From Chamaecyparis obtusa (taxonomy: Eukaryota > Streptophyta > Pinopsida > Cupressales > Cupressaceae), in contig BSBK01009263.1 of assembly GCA_027943335.1 (NCBI GenBank), positions 186,001 to 250,000 of the forward strand: a DNA stretch of 64,000 nt, read 5' to 3'. The position numbers and the translations under genes are program-made. Shown here piece after piece: positions 13,391 to 25,804 of the stretch. Each line of letters begins with the position of its first letter. The first letter of the stretch is position 1. The notes beneath the pieces are model-generated. The model was not told where the DNA came from. It saw only the letters and a list, made by a program, of their open reading frames with translations, and did no database searches.

Positions 13391-14040
13391 CCCTTAATAC
13401 CACAAACACATAATAGAAACAGAGAAACAACAACAATTTGCAAGAACAAAAAATGAGCTTCTTATTATCTGCACAAATGTGGAATTAAAACTTTTAGAAT
13501 TACAATATGCAAAGCCACATGGGCATTCCCTTTACAATATTCTATAGGACCAAGCCTTGAATCATTACCCAGAACTATCCCGAACTACCTAAGACAACAC
13601 TACGGGCCTTCTTTATATAGGCAATTTCCACTGCCCAAGAAGGTTCCATAAATTTAGCCCTTAAGGCTGACTATACATAGAATTATTTTATTTTCACAAT
13701 TTTTACAATAGGGTCGGCTCAAAAGAAATATAAAATATGCTTTTAGGTAGCCAAACTTCCGGAGGCCATAAATTTTTAACCATAGCTTCATTTTTCTATT
13801 GTAACCACTTTTCTAAAACACCATGATGAGATCTACAGTGCCTGACACGCGCAAGCGCTAGTCAGTTGGGGGTCAATCGTGATCCAGAGCCTCTAAGGCC
13901 TTCAAAATTGACCTAAAAGATTTCATACCCAAAAACCTCAATAACTTCACTAATACTAATGATGTGACAATGAAACTCAACTGATAGGCTGAAATGACTG
14001 AGATGAACCTCCACCTGTGAAATTAGAACATTCTGAGATC
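13390..14040 (-). repeat. LTR-like fragment abutting truncated gypsy RT
   Basis: The open RT frame ends abruptly near 13390 and is replaced by non-coding sequence. On the minus strand this sequence has a good TATA site (cctatataaagaagg, about 13609-13623) followed by a short leader-like stretch, as an LTR U3-R would. No second copy is visible in the window and no TG/CA ends or target duplication could be fixed. An LTR joined to RT by deletion of gag-protease is the simplest reading. Confidence 0.35.
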
Positions 14041-14109
14041 ATATGACCAACTTACTAAAAATAGTAAGTTTCCATAAATAATAGCTCTGCACAAGATAGC
14101 CCTTATTGA

Positions 14110-15640
14110 AAACAAAACCAAAAATATTTTTGGGTGATGCAAGATTGCTCTTACACCCAGGATGCTCCTGCATCACAAGCAAATGAAGAAGATCAAAGGA
14201 TAAGAGAAAAAGTGTTACAAGATACTTTGCCAATATGTTCCAAAGAAGAAGAAGCACTGATATTGAACTTGGTGAAGCCGCACTTGAGGACAAAGATGAG
14301 AACTCTTCATATCATGAACAAAGACTATGAGCTAATAATGAAGGAGATAGAAAAAGAATTGGAGAAGGTGTTATTGGAACAACTCATAAGTCCACCTATT
14401 GCGCCCATCACTCATGCATTCAAGAAGAAAGATAAAGTGACAGAGGCCACTAATTTACCAATGATAGGTCCTTAGGACTCTGCGCCCATAGTAGGAACTC
14501 AAACAGAAGCAGAAAAGTCTGCTCCCAAGTCAGGATCACTCAAGGATAGGGCATTCATCATTGATAAGGTGAAGATAGCCATGGTGGCCACTGACACAGA
14601 ATTGGACAAGTTTTAGGAAACCTTTGTGAGTACACAAGAGGAAGAGATCTTATACAATAGTACTCCTCCTACTCAGCAAGAAGAAGTACTCATACAAGAT
14701 GTATCTAATGAACAAAATAAGAAATAAGGAGAAAATGAAAGTAAAGATGAATCTTCTGTTGATTTGGTCAAGGTGAAGCAAGAGGTGATGGACAAAACTC
14801 CCATCACTCCCTCCTCAGCATTGTTGTCAAGTTTGACACCTGACACAAGTAGTTTGGACTCCTAGAAGGAAGAAGACCTGATTAAGTTTAGCATCTATGG
14901 AGAACGCTAAGGAGAAGCAAGTAATGAGGAACCCTCTCCTAGTAGAATCAGTAAGTATTTTGAATAGTTTTCTGCTAGAAGATAGGAAATTGGTAAAGGT
15001 AAATTCGGTTGAGGATGTGAGCTTAGTCATCTCACAATTCAATGTAAATTTTTCAAGCCTAGAAGAATCTGTGGCCATAGTGGCAGAAGAAAAGTACTTG
15101 AAGAAGAGACTCAATGAATTGATGAGTAATTTTTCACTAGACTTGAACTCTCTTAAGTCTGGTCAGGCATCATAGAAGTAGTTTGCAGATCAAGGAAGGA
15201 AAATCATTGTAGAATCCATGAATCGGGATAAGCTAACTGATGCCCATCTCAAGAAGATAAAAGATGTAGAAGCAATGATTGAGAAGGTAAAGGACTCGGT
15301 GCTAGAGATATCCACTGATGTGAATATATGTATCAATTTCTATCAAGGTCAGTTAGACATAATTGAGAAGGCAGAGAAAGGAATGGAGAAAATAAGGTCT
15401 AGATAGACCCAATTAAGAAATGCTCTTGTGCCTTCCTTAGACATTCTCAGTCAGAACATAAAAGAGATTGATGCAATTATGATTACCTATGACCAAGGTC
15501 TGAGCATATAATTGGAGAAGATGGAGAAGATTCAATATGCATTATGTGCCCATCTATAGATAGTCAATTCTCTGATAACCTTTTGGAAGAAGGAGATCTA
15601 GAAACTCAAGATTGCATATCTAGATGTTTTCCCTCAGTAA
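14110..15640 (+). pseudogene. ORF remnant of element C, homologous to ORF2 of element D
   Basis: Open segments run in frame 1 to about 14895 and then in frame 2 to about 15640, so there is one frameshift plus many TAG/TAA stops, mostly of CAG/CAA origin. Near 14280 the segment 'HLRTKMRTLHIM' matches 'HLRTKKRTIHIM' of element D ORF2 (near 24280), with a Lys/Glu-rich coiled-coil-like C-terminal half in both. The N-terminal part is lost. No enzymatic motif is visible. The protein is probably structural or nucleic-acid binding, but that is a guess. Confidence 0.55.
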
Positions 15641-15827
15641 GTGTATGTATATAAAGATTTTTGATATACCTTTTTCATTAATTTCAAAGGGGGAGTTGTA
15701 TAGAATATGGAGTATATAAGATGTATAGGGAGATATAAGTTTATGTATAAAGATGTATAGAAGACAAAATGTTTTGTGTAAAGAGACAGTTAGAGACTTG
15801 GCCATATTCCTTTGTTGCCATCAATGA

Positions 15828-15840
15828 CAAAGGGGGAGAT
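15828..15840 (+). promoter_or_regulatory. Polypurine tract of element C
   Basis: The purine run caaagggggagat lies immediately before the TG of the 3' LTR. It has the same surrounding context (gccatcaatga) as in element D and the copia element. A second similar run lies upstream, near 15685. Confidence 0.8.
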
Positions 15841-16960
15841 TGTTGGCAAGTTGTCTATACTGAAGTATATGACTATAGATAGTGTTTTTATTATGGGAAC
15901 AAAGTCATATAGTAGTTTGGAGTCAGCGCACTAAGTGTAAAGATCAGAATTCAGTTAAGTGTTGAAGACTGGACAGTTAATAGAGTACCAGAGACTTGGA
16001 GCATTAGCGCACCTGTGTACAGATGAACTAAGATATGCACCTTGGAAGTTAAGGTTGTTAGACTATACTTATGCTTAGTCTAAGAGTGCATAAGTATATA
16101 TGAAAAGATGTGAAAGTTACAGTCAGTTGAAGATGCACAGCCAATGTGTGCCAACAGCAAACAGAGAATGGAGCCGACAGTGACTATTTTGTTTTGTGAT
16201 TGTAAATTAATGTTGTAGAGGCTATGCACCCATTGTATTTAGGTTTCTGACATATGTACATGTATAATTGTAATAACACTTAAGCCAATTCATTTGGAAG
16301 CATTGTTTGTAATTAGTTATAGGGCTGACCTAATTGTTTTATGTGTATGAGCGTATAAATATAAGATGCGCCCATTGTAATAAGTATGGAAGTGGCATAA
16401 GAGTTGTGTTAAGCAGAGAAGAGGTATGTGAAGAGAGAATATGATGTATTAGATCTTTGCTAGAGTTCAAAGCATTAGCACACCAAAGGAACTGATCTAA
16501 CAAGCAGTGTCACAACAACAATTCACCTGTAGATATAGTGTGTATCTAATTCAGAAGGTTGTAGCCTTCATCATTTGAGCAGTGAAATCTAGGACAGTGA
16601 GTCCACTCCACTAATAAGGATCATTGTAAAAGACTCCTAATAGGTTCTGACCCTTAACTAGGTCTACTATACTAAAAGCATTGTAAAGCTACTCCTAACA
16701 GGGTAAAGGATCTTCTAGCAAGGATCACAAAATACTAGTGTAGAATATTAGTGGGTGTCAATTCCCATTGGGGTTTTTACCTATTTGGGTTTCCCCCTAA
16801 CCATATTGGTGTCATGTGTTATTCTTATGTTTCATGTTTTATGTGAATGTTTAATTTAGTACTTAAGCATTTAAGTTGAGCATAAAGATTAAAAGGAAAA
16901 TTTAAAGTTTAGTGAACACTGATTCACCCCCCCCCCCTCTCAGTGTTCCCATTCCTAACA
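15841..16960 (+). repeat. 3' LTR of element C
   Basis: It starts TGTTGG directly after the polypurine tract and ends CCTAACA, preceded by a run of C in gattcacccc...ctctcagtg. The termini match those of element D's LTRs. Length is 1,120 bp. At 16961 sequence homologous to position 6789 resumes, so the 3' boundary is supported by comparison with copy A. Confidence 0.85.
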
Positions 16961-19624
16961 GTAGCACCATGCACTCTTCACATCTCAACCTTTCTATTGT
17001 GAGTGTCTTTATATGTCCTTTGAGAGATTCCTTCTCTACCTCTAACTGTAAAAGGGCATTTTTGAGCTGCTCAATGGCTACCAGACCTTTAGACTTGAGT
17101 CGTTCAATCCACCTCCTGCCAATATGCCCAAAATGTCTATCTTCTTGCAACTTAGCAAGTATTGCTTGGTTCTCAGCTACATTGGGATCAAACATTGTCA
17201 AAGAAATGGGTAGGCTTGCTACAAGAGTGACCAACTTCTTGATGAATTTGGTCATTTCTTTGATCTCCACCTTGAGTCGAGTCTTAGTGACTTTGAGTTC
17301 TTCGATCTCTTCCTTGATCAAGACATTACTAGACTTCCACAAGTCTACCTTGGTATCATGGCGGGCAAGCCCCATGTCTAAGGACTGGAGTGAAAAGTTT
17401 GAGGTAGTAAGATCTTCAATTCTATCATCCTTTAGAGGCTTGGCTATTTCCATAGTCAGGTGTCCTATGTCCGGATCTCAACCAAGAGTAGTTAGAGTCC
17501 TAGTCTTTTTAGCCTTACTTATGGTTAAGCCCGACTGCATTGCCAGTGAGAGCATCTCACTACTGGGAGTGCCTTGCTCAACTCTTTTTCTTTTCCACTC
17601 TAGAGTGTTATCAATCCATGATTCTACACTTGTGACCTTTGTCATAGAAATTAATTCTTCTAAGAATAATTTCCTGATAATAGGAGGAGAAGCTTTAGGC
17701 TTGGAAGTGAAAGGATTAATCTACGGAGAAGAAATTTTCTTTTCCTTTTGAGGAGACCCCAAGTGCTCATCTATCTCATCAATTTTTGAACTTCTACTAT
17801 CATCACCAACCTCAAAAATGGTAGGATCCCCTTGAGTAGGAGTTTCACCTTGTATTTCAATGATTCCTCCCTGTGCTTGTTGCTCTGGTTTTGTGGCTCT
17901 AACAGTTTCTTATGTCAACTTGTCTCATTTCTCAACTTCAGCTTCTTTAGTTGACCCAATGATTGGAGATGGACCTACTCCACAAGTCTTCTCAATTGGG
18001 ATCTCATTTTTAGGTGGTTGATCATCTCCACCTACTGGTTGAGCTGGTCCCTTGGCTACAAATGAAGAGGATACGGGAGCACTAATCAGCTCAATTGTTG
18101 GAGCTTATTGAGGAGTAGGCTTCCCAGACCTCTTTTTCCTTCCCATCACCACTGGGCCCACTTATCATTTCTCTTAGTGATTTTAGCCATTAAGACTTCC
18201 AACTCTTCTATAGCTTGACCTTGAATTGGCTCCAAGCTCACAAGGTAAGGTTTGATCTGGTCTTTGTATGTATTAGTGTACATGTGTTCACTGTCATTGA
18301 CAATGCCCTCAACATTAATGTGTACATTGAAAAACTTTATTTTTTCAATGGTCATCCTAGATTAGAACCCCTCCTAGTTATCTAGCTCATCTCTGCAATT
18401 CACCCAATAATCCTCAATTTTAGGGATATGCCTGATCACAGAGCCAATCTGCAGATGATCTTTGGCATAACTCACTAGATCAAATTATGGTCTCAGCACC
18501 TAATACCTATTTGGCTTATATCTAGTTTTGAAAGCCTTTGTCATGTTCTTAGCATTTGATCTCAACGTGCAACCGCAAGCTCCAATGGTAATGGGGAATT
18601 AATAGCCCTTCTTCTTAATTCCTGCACTAATCAAGTTCACTTGCAACATCTATCAGATCAACTCTACGAGAATGATCATGTCATTGGGGTACCTTGGTAG
18701 CTTCATGGGAAAATCATCAAAACCTACAAGATGAAGGTATGAGAAACTAGAAAATTGAGTGAAGAAGCTTCCAAACAGGGTGAATTCCATGGCCTCTGTT
18801 GGGAACCTCTACTCTGGGAATCCTTGTAATTCTCTACACAACCTCATTGTAAATGATTCATTAACTTTAATGAACTTGGCATAGCTATTTTTTAACTTCA
18901 AATGATGGATGAAATCATAAATTTTTACATCATCTTCATATTCTTCTAGCCTAGGGAGTCCTGGCCATACTTGCAATGTAGCTAAAATATAGATCAAACA
19001 AGAAGACATATAAAAATTGTTTTGATCTTTGGCGAGATTCAAGGCATTAGATAGATTTTCACTTACTACTTGAGCCCAGTCTATATAATGATGCTCAAAA
19101 CATATTACCTTGACCAAGAAGTAGTGTTTTATGAAATTTAATGCATCACTTTCACCTTTTATCCTGTGAAGGAGCACTAGGATGTTGACAATTTTGGCCT
19201 TCAGATCTGTCTTGAAAAGTGTCTTTGGCACTTTTCTCTTTATGCTTCTAGCCTTCTAAAACAATGAGATCATGATCTCTTTCCTCCACATCATCTCCTT
19301 CCCATTATATTCTAAAATTGCGATTAAGAAGTTCATATTTGAAAATTCCGCTCACTCTAGGATACGAAGACTGTTCTGCACAGATTCTCTGTCAATGGAG
19401 ATGAGTACTATGTCATCTAGCAACATAATTTGTTTCATATCTAGGTTGAATATCATTATACATTCCCTAATTAGTTCAAGAGCTTGTAATGCAATAGGAA
19501 ATCCAATAGCTTTGACCAAACCACTACCTTTGAGTTTCTGTGACATGAGATGGAGATTTTCTTCATTCAATCTTCTATGTAGATTGCCTAGATCATAGAA
19601 TCTACGAGATGTATCCATCAGATT
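16961..19624 (-). pseudogene. Unidentified ORF, copy B (5' end split off by element D)
   Basis: Homologous to 6789-9480 over its whole length, at roughly 90% identity by eye. Open segments at 19618-19352, 19231-18809 and 18355-18146 share one frame, and the segment at 17453 is in another, so there is a frameshift between 18146 and 17453 in addition to stops. The C-terminal end corresponding to 6244-6788 is absent because element C abuts at 16960. The N-terminal codons and upstream spacer continue at 26825 beyond element D. Conservation of the helical N-terminal part in two decayed copies shows that the ORF was real in the ancestral repeat. Confidence 0.6.
19620..19624. repeat. Target-site duplication of element D, left copy (agatt)
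   Basis: agatt precedes the 5' LTR and is repeated at 26820-26824 directly after the 3' LTR. A perfect 5-bp match is the size typical of LTR-retrotransposon integration, and the empty-site sequence agrees with copy A near 9462. Confidence 0.9.
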
Positions 19625-20650
19625 TGTTGGAAATTTGGCTAAGTTGGTTACATAGATGTTGTCATTATGGAAACATATGATCTACATGAAGATCGCATAG
19701 GTCAGAGAGCTAGTATGACAGGGTGCAATGCAAAATTGTCTAAGTATGAGACAGTGTTTTTACCAGTGAACCTGGAGACAGTTTTTTTTTGCAATGTTGA
19801 TTGGAGTAATTTTAGTGCTTTCACACTTGAAAATAGACTCTATGATGACTATTGAAGACTCATCTTAGATCACAAGTCAATACGACATGTACGAAAGAAG
19901 TTATGACAGTTTTACTAAAGACAGTGTCAAGCCGACAAAATAGAATATGAAGACAGAATTGATAAAGAGTTAAGGGATTATTTTGTTTATAAAAATAATG
20001 AATTAATAATATAAAGGCATAACATCCTAGATGTTAACCCTTGGATAAATGTATTGTGTAATATGATAGCTGACTGGAAAGTTATTAATCCTAATAACTT
20101 GTATAAATGTAATTGTAAATTGTAAATGATGATGATATGATGAATGTATGTAATAGTGATACTGAAAGAGTAGCAAAGAGATATTGATGCAAGTGGTATA
20201 AGGTTATGTACCTTAACCTTCTTTTGTAATTATTTTATATTTTAGATTACTTGTTTGGGTAGTGGGCTCATCTGGTAATCACATTTTGTACTGACAACTC
20301 TTAACAGGGTTGAGGCTTCTAACAAGGCCTATAGTCCCTTAATTAGGACTGATACACTATATGCATGTAATAGACTCCTAACATGGTCAACATCCTTAAC
20401 AAGATACTTTTGATTAGTGGATCTTTGTGGGTACCATCCCCACCGGGGTTTTCCCTTGGCCAGGGTTTCCTCGAGAGCAAATAATGTGTTATGAGTTCTT
20501 TAGTTTTATTGCTATGCATGTTGGTTAGCTTCTTATGTTATGCATGTGTTAAGATAATATATTATATCCATAATTGGGAAAAAGTAAAAGTTTGTGGAAT
20601 ACTGATTCACCCCCCCCCCCCCCCCCTCTTAATATTCCCTATTTCTAACA
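19625..20650 (+). repeat. 5' LTR of element D
   Basis: Begins TGTTGG and ends TAACA, 1,026 bp. It contains a C run of about 18 bases near 20610, just before the terminal ctcttaatattcc segment. It pairs with 25805-26819, with substitutions and small indels scattered along the length. Confidence 0.9.
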
Positions 20651-20652
20651 AT

Positions 20653-20664
20653 TGGTATCAGAGC
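20653..20664 (+). promoter_or_regulatory. Primer-binding site, tRNA-iMet type, of element D
   Basis: TGGTATCAGAGC starts two bases after the LTR end. This is the standard plant primer site complementary to the 3' end of initiator methionine tRNA. It shows that the element once replicated by normal LTR-type reverse transcription. Confidence 0.9.
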
Positions 20665-20721
20665 TTAGTTACTCAGAAAAGAATCATTCAAGGAAATCCT
20701 AGCAGCTTGAGTAAGATCTCT

Positions 20722-21979
20722 ATGCATATGGATCAACTACAGAAGAATATTGAGGAAGCTCTTGAATAGATTGACTTGCTTACTATTGAAAAAGATACTT
20801 TTAAAAGAAAATATGATGATGCAAAGAACCTCATTGAGAAACTGAAAAACAAGTTGGAAGATCTGAGATCTGAAAAGGAATCTAAAGTTTTTATTGAAGA
20901 TTGTGATGACAATTTAGAAAAAGAAAATGAGATCCTTAAGCATGAATTGAAGATAGAAAATCTGAAGCTTAGCTTGAAAGATGGAAATGGCAAGAATGAG
21001 GCAAATCTAAAATTTGAGAATGAAAGTCTAAAGACTAAAATCTAAACTTGGTAAAGTAACATCTGAATTTGAGAAAGTCAATTTGCAATATGCTGAACTT
21101 GAGAAGTACAATAAAATTGTGAAAGGTGAACTGACTCAATCCAAACAACAACTTGAAAGGCTATATTCAACTAGTGAGAAGATTGATGAACAAATATCTT
21201 ATCAAAAACCATTCAATGATAAGACTAGTCTTGGATTCAACACTTTTAACGAAAATGAAGAAAGCAAGGAACTAGATCTAAAAATATCTGAAAGCATAGA
21301 TGAGATTAACAAGTCAAAAGATACACCTAAAGAAGAAGAATCACCTAAGCAAGAGGAATCACCCAAAGGTATGCAAAGAGAATTCAAAGGTAGATGTTTT
21401 TCTTGTAATACTACTGGTCATATGAAGGGAGATTGCATAGGTAAGTAATTCAAACCTCTTAATGATTATTGTTATAATTGTCATGGTTTTGGACATAGAG
21501 CTATTGAATGCAGGAAATCTAAATCTATTGAGAATAATGATGGTAGTAGAATGTTTAGAAATACTAACAATGTAGATAAGAAACCTACTGAAGATATGAA
21601 CAAAAGAAATGACATAATATGTTATAGATGCAACAAGGTTGGACACATTGCTAGAAACTTCATATCACAAATAAATCGGCCTGGACCAAGATATGGATTC
21701 AATGGAATTATTTGTCAGATATGCAACAAGATTGTACATATAGCAAGGTTTTGCAGAATGAACAATAGAGTTTTTCATCCTAATCCTAATCCCAGAAATC
21801 ATGCAAGAAGAAATGAAGATGCAAAAAATAGTCATAAAGGATGTTGTAGTAATTCAGATGAAGTGAAGTTTGTCAAAAGCACAGATCAAGGAGACATATT
21901 CAACATTGAAGGTAATCAGGAAGGTGAAGCACTAAAAGGTAAGAATGAATCTTTACCTGACCCATCTCAAAGTACTTAA
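20722..21979 (+). pseudogene. gag: gag-like coiled-coil/CCHC ORF of element D
   Basis: The start is taken at ATG 20722, the first in frame after the primer site. The first 100 or so residues are a Lys/Glu-rich coiled coil. A one-base frameshift near 21040 shifts to frame 2. The C-terminal half has four zinc-knuckle repeats: C-X2-C-X4-H-X4-C at 21395-21436 and 21470-21511, one whose last Cys is Phe (21620-21661), and one lacking the Gly (21713-21754). In-frame stops at 20767 (TAG) and near 21447 (TAA) both fit CAG/CAA origin. The canonical gag matrix/capsid part seen in the copia element is not recognisable; the usual Gag N-terminus may have been replaced. Likely role: RNA packaging into particles of a partner element. 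Confidence 0.75.
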
Positions 21980-22390
21980 TTTATGAAAGTTATAGTAGAA
22001 TAGGAACTTAGATTAGTGTAGAAGTAGATATATGATGAACTAAGTCTTGTGCAGTTAATGCAAGGTAGTATATGATGTTCTAATACTATGGTTAAGAGCA
22101 CAAATAAAAATATTATGTTTTGCAAGATCGCAAGATGATTTAAGTTTTGCAAGTTAGCAGAAAATAGCTTTTTGGAAAGAAGCGACAAAAGAATTGAATG
22201 CGATGTCAGATCTAAGTAAGTTTAAATTAATAAAAGGTCATGATCAGTATTATTTGATCATCAAAGTGAAATCAAGTATTAAGGAGATCAAAGAGCAGTG
22301 ATTGGAAGCATTTTGCAAGGATTTGGAGAAGAATTTTGGTGCCGAATCTACGCAAGCCCTAAAATAATGAAATCGAGCTATTCCACTTGA
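21980..22390 (+). other. Inter-ORF region of element D
   Basis: About 410 bp between the gag-like ORF and ORF2. No open frame is convincing. In an autonomous copia element protease and integrase would begin within or before this position; neither is present. Confidence 0.5.
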
Positions 22391-25300
22391 CAGATCTTTA
22401 AATCAGTGAAGGAATTAGAAGAAATCATGGATGTTTCTTTAATTCACAATGTCAGAGATAAAAATAGACCTAAGTTGAAAAGGGAACTAGTAGAACCCTT
22501 GGAAGATGATCCTAGGTTAGCTTTATCATCCATACCAGATGGAATTTTACATCTAGAGAATGTTAGAAGTTATCTTGGATGCAAACTAGAGACTGTCAGT
22601 GATAGTAATTTCACCAAGGAATATCAGAAGATCTACAATCAGGACATGACATTGAAAGAAGGATTTGAACATTTGAAAGACAATGAAATCATTAAGTATA
22701 CATTACAGTATGAATTTGACAATGAAGAATGCACTAAGATAATCTTAAGTAGAATTCATAATGGGAAGTTTTGGTTAGAAGATAGAGTGATAGATATCAT
22801 AGCTGATTTGATTCATGAAGTTACTAGACTATCTAAAACTAGAGCCATTCCTTTAAATGAGAAGAACATGAGGAAAATAGTCATAGACAACACAAATTAA
22901 TCCTATAATGGTAGAGGAATTATGATTAGTAAGATTCAACAAGATGATGTCAGATACTTATGCAAGATCCTAACCACTAAGTTTTGTGCAAATTCAAGAG
23001 AGGATGACATGGAAGCTAGAATGATACATGCAGCTTATCTGATGTGTGTTGACAAAGTACAATTTGATATGTGTGAGATTCTGAAAATTCAACTATTTGA
23101 GAATTTGGAAAAGATTAAGAAAACTAAGTATACTTAGTTTAAATTCTCATCCTTAATCACCTATATGTTTTTTCATCTATTGAGAAGATTTCCTTACACC
23201 ATTGGAAATGACTAGAATGATGACCAAACTACAATGGAAAGGATTAACCTAGTGTACAAAAGGCATGTTATTGATAAAGTGAATGAGAGTGTAGTATTGG
23301 TAATCAAGACATTTCAGGATATAGTGTCTAGCATATCAAGAATCCCACAGTCTCTTGTGGAGAAGTATAAAAATGAGATATGTTTCATGGTTGATACTGA
23401 CTTTACCTACATTGAAGTAGTAAAACCTAGAACTGAGTTCATAGAGCCTCTTGGCTATGAGATATCTAAGGTAGAGACAAAAGAGTATGTGAGTAGGTTA
23501 CTTAAGTGCAAGTTGGACACTCACTATAATAGGTTTGGAACCTTCAAGGAGAACTTCAACTCTGCAAAAACCTTACTTGAAGAGAAGTAGTCAAAGAAGA
23601 GAGTTGAAAGTACTATAAAGAAAATTCTAAAAGATATAGGGATGACTGAGCATGAATTCCTAGTAGCAAAGAAAAGAGCAGTAGCAATCAGAGATATTGG
23701 TCAAAAAAAAGTTTTGACTATTCCACCTTTATCATCAATTGCAGTATAGCAAGAAGTAACACAAGTTAAGGTGAAAGTGGAAGAAATTGAGAAGGATCAA
23801 GAAGCAAAGATATCCACTAGATCCACTTCCTCCACACCTAGAAAAAGAGTAAAAGAGAGTGCTACTGGACTGGGTAAGAGACATAAAACATTAGTGCAAC
23901 CAGTTCTAAGGAAAATTGTAGAAATCATAGATGATGGTACTTCTATTAAGAAGAAATCTTGGAAACCTAAAGTTGAGAAGCTCAATGAGCAAATCATTTA
24001 GGATGGAGACTTTACAAGAATGGATAAGTATTATGAACTTTATGATTACGCAGAGAGATTAAATCTAGAAAATGCAGTGGTAAAGCATAGGATTTTGTCT
24101 GATAAGAAGTTTGATACAATTCAGGGTAAGATACCTGATGATTTGTACAATAAAATTGTGAATAGGAAGAAGAGAGCATCAAAGGAAGACATAGCTATTA
24201 GAGAAAAGCTTGTAAGAAAGCTTTGTGTGGTAAAAGATGAAGCACACTTTAGTCAAATCATGAAAGCTTTAAGCACCCATTTGAGAACCAAGAAGAGAAC
24301 AATTCATATTATGGGAGGAAGATATGAAGAAGTTAACTCAGAAACAGAACAAGCAATAATCAAAGTTATGTCAGAAATTGTTGGAGAACCATCAGTTGCA
24401 ATGCAGAGAAAGGAGGTGAAATAGAACAAGAGGACATTCCCTCTCCACCAGCTATTAACATTGAAGATGAAGTCATGAATGTAGAAGGAATGAAGATCAC
24501 CTTAGATACTGATGATAATATATTCAAGAATCTAGAAAACATTGTTGACAATTCAGCTCTTGAAGAATAGGAAACTACCAAAGGAGAAGAGAAAATAGAG
24601 ACCTCAGTTGCAAAACCCTTAGTGACAAAAAAACATGTACCTTTTCCCACTAAAGAAGATATCAGTCTTACTCCTGAGACTAGAAAGAAGAATCAGATTG
24701 GATCTATGATTGAGCATTTGGGAAAGGAAGTAGATGATGATGATCAGTTGGAATTGATCACATCCTTAAACAAGATCATTGGAAACAACAAGAAAGTAAA
24801 AATTCTTGAAGGATGCCTGAAGGAGCTCATTGAGAAGTTAAAAGGCATTGTAACTACACAAATTGTAGAAGATGACCCTCTAGAGAAAGCAAAGAAAGTA
24901 ATGAACACTTTTGATAGTGAATTCACAAATTTATCTGATATAGCAAAAGTGAAAGTTCAAGTAGCCTATGAGGCCAAAATGCTTTTGAACATTAGCCAGA
25001 ATATCAGGAATGATATCAACAATCTTGATATCTATATAAAGGACTTGAGGAAGAATTTGGAAAGAGGAAAATATTTGTACATCCAATGTACAAAATCAGA
25101 GACCTTGGCAGCAGAAGAAGATCAGAAGATGAAGATAAAGGAAGCAGAAATTCAGAATGAAACTAAATTTCTTTCTAGCTCCAATGTGAAGGTATCTAAT
25201 GTTGAGAAGAAAATTCGTAAGCTATATGATGAAATCAGAATTTTGCAAGATGAAAAAGATAGGAAAATGAAAAGATTCACTCTTTTAAGAGAGCAAACTT

Positions 25301-25530
25301 CTATGAATTTAAGCATTATTAAAGAGCAATTGGAAGAATGTCTTTCAGCTAAGACATCTTTTCAAAAGTTTAACTTTGAGAACCTCTAAGCATGTGAAAT
25401 AGCATCTTATGGATTGAGCACACTACTCAATGTGGTAGATTCTATTAAGAAATCATGGGAGAAGGAGTTAGAAGCTATAAAGGTTGATTTTGTAGACTAT
25501 GTTGCAAGCCTACCAGCTTTGCAATATTGA
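22391..25530 (+). pseudogene. Unidentified ORF2 of element D (~1,046 codons)
   Basis: One frame is open, apart from stops, from about 22391 to 24415. A single frameshift near 24410 moves it to frame 1, which runs to the TGA at 25528. Nearly all internal stops (22898, 23135, about 23216, 23588, 23747, 24000, 24568, 25387) are TAG or TAA where CAG or CAA is the likely ancestor. Features: helical N-terminal region; a 'RTKKRTIHIM' segment near 24290 shared with element C; a basic 'STSSTPRKRVK' patch near 23820; and a long coiled-coil C-terminal half (24622-25380). There is no DDE, YxDD, DSG or CCHC motif and no membrane segment. In size and layout (helical N-part, hydrophilic linker, coiled-coil C-part) it recalls the unknown ORF at 6244-9525, though I cannot show homology. 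Function unknown. Confidence 0.65.
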
Positions 25531-25804
25531 AGTAAGGTATAATCTTTTTTGAGAATATAGTTTTGTAACCCTGCTTACCTTTATTTTGTCATTGTTGTCA
25601 AAGGGGGAGAGATATATAGCAGAAAATTGATAAGAAAATGATAAGGATTGATACTCTTAGGGGGAGTATTGTATTAGAGATAATTTTTCTTTTGGAGTTA
25701 TAAGGATAGTATATATTTTATACTATGGCCACAATTTTGAGATTTTGAAGTTGTAGACTTAGCCAATTTTCTCATATGTTGCCACCAATGACAAAGGGGG
25801 AGAT
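25531..25804 (+). promoter_or_regulatory. 3' untranslated region with doubled polypurine tract, element D
   Basis: There are two purine runs. One is at about 25599-25613 (caaagggggagagat, preceded by cattgttgt). The other, at 25792-25804 (caaagggggagat, preceded by gccaccaatga), directly abuts the 3' LTR and should be the plus-strand primer. The copia element has the same pair in the same order. Confidence 0.75.

Larger units (their letters stand above)
14041..16960 (+). mobile_element. 5'-truncated pol-less LTR element 'C'
   Basis: The 3' part of an LTR element related in structure to element D: ORF remnants (about 14110-15640), a polypurine tract (15828-15840) and one LTR (15841-16960). 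There is no gag, protease, RT, RNase H or integrase sequence, and the 5' LTR and primer site are missing. The left boundary is unclear: open coding begins near 14110, next to the LTR-like fragment. The element sits in copy B of the unknown ORF, whose sequence resumes at 16961. Confidence 0.7.

Noticed and set aside
16912..17751. 279-codon plus-strand open frame
   Set aside because: It is the antisense of copy B of the unknown minus-strand ORF. The minus frame matches copy A codon by codon, whereas the plus frame begins in the C run of element C's LTR.
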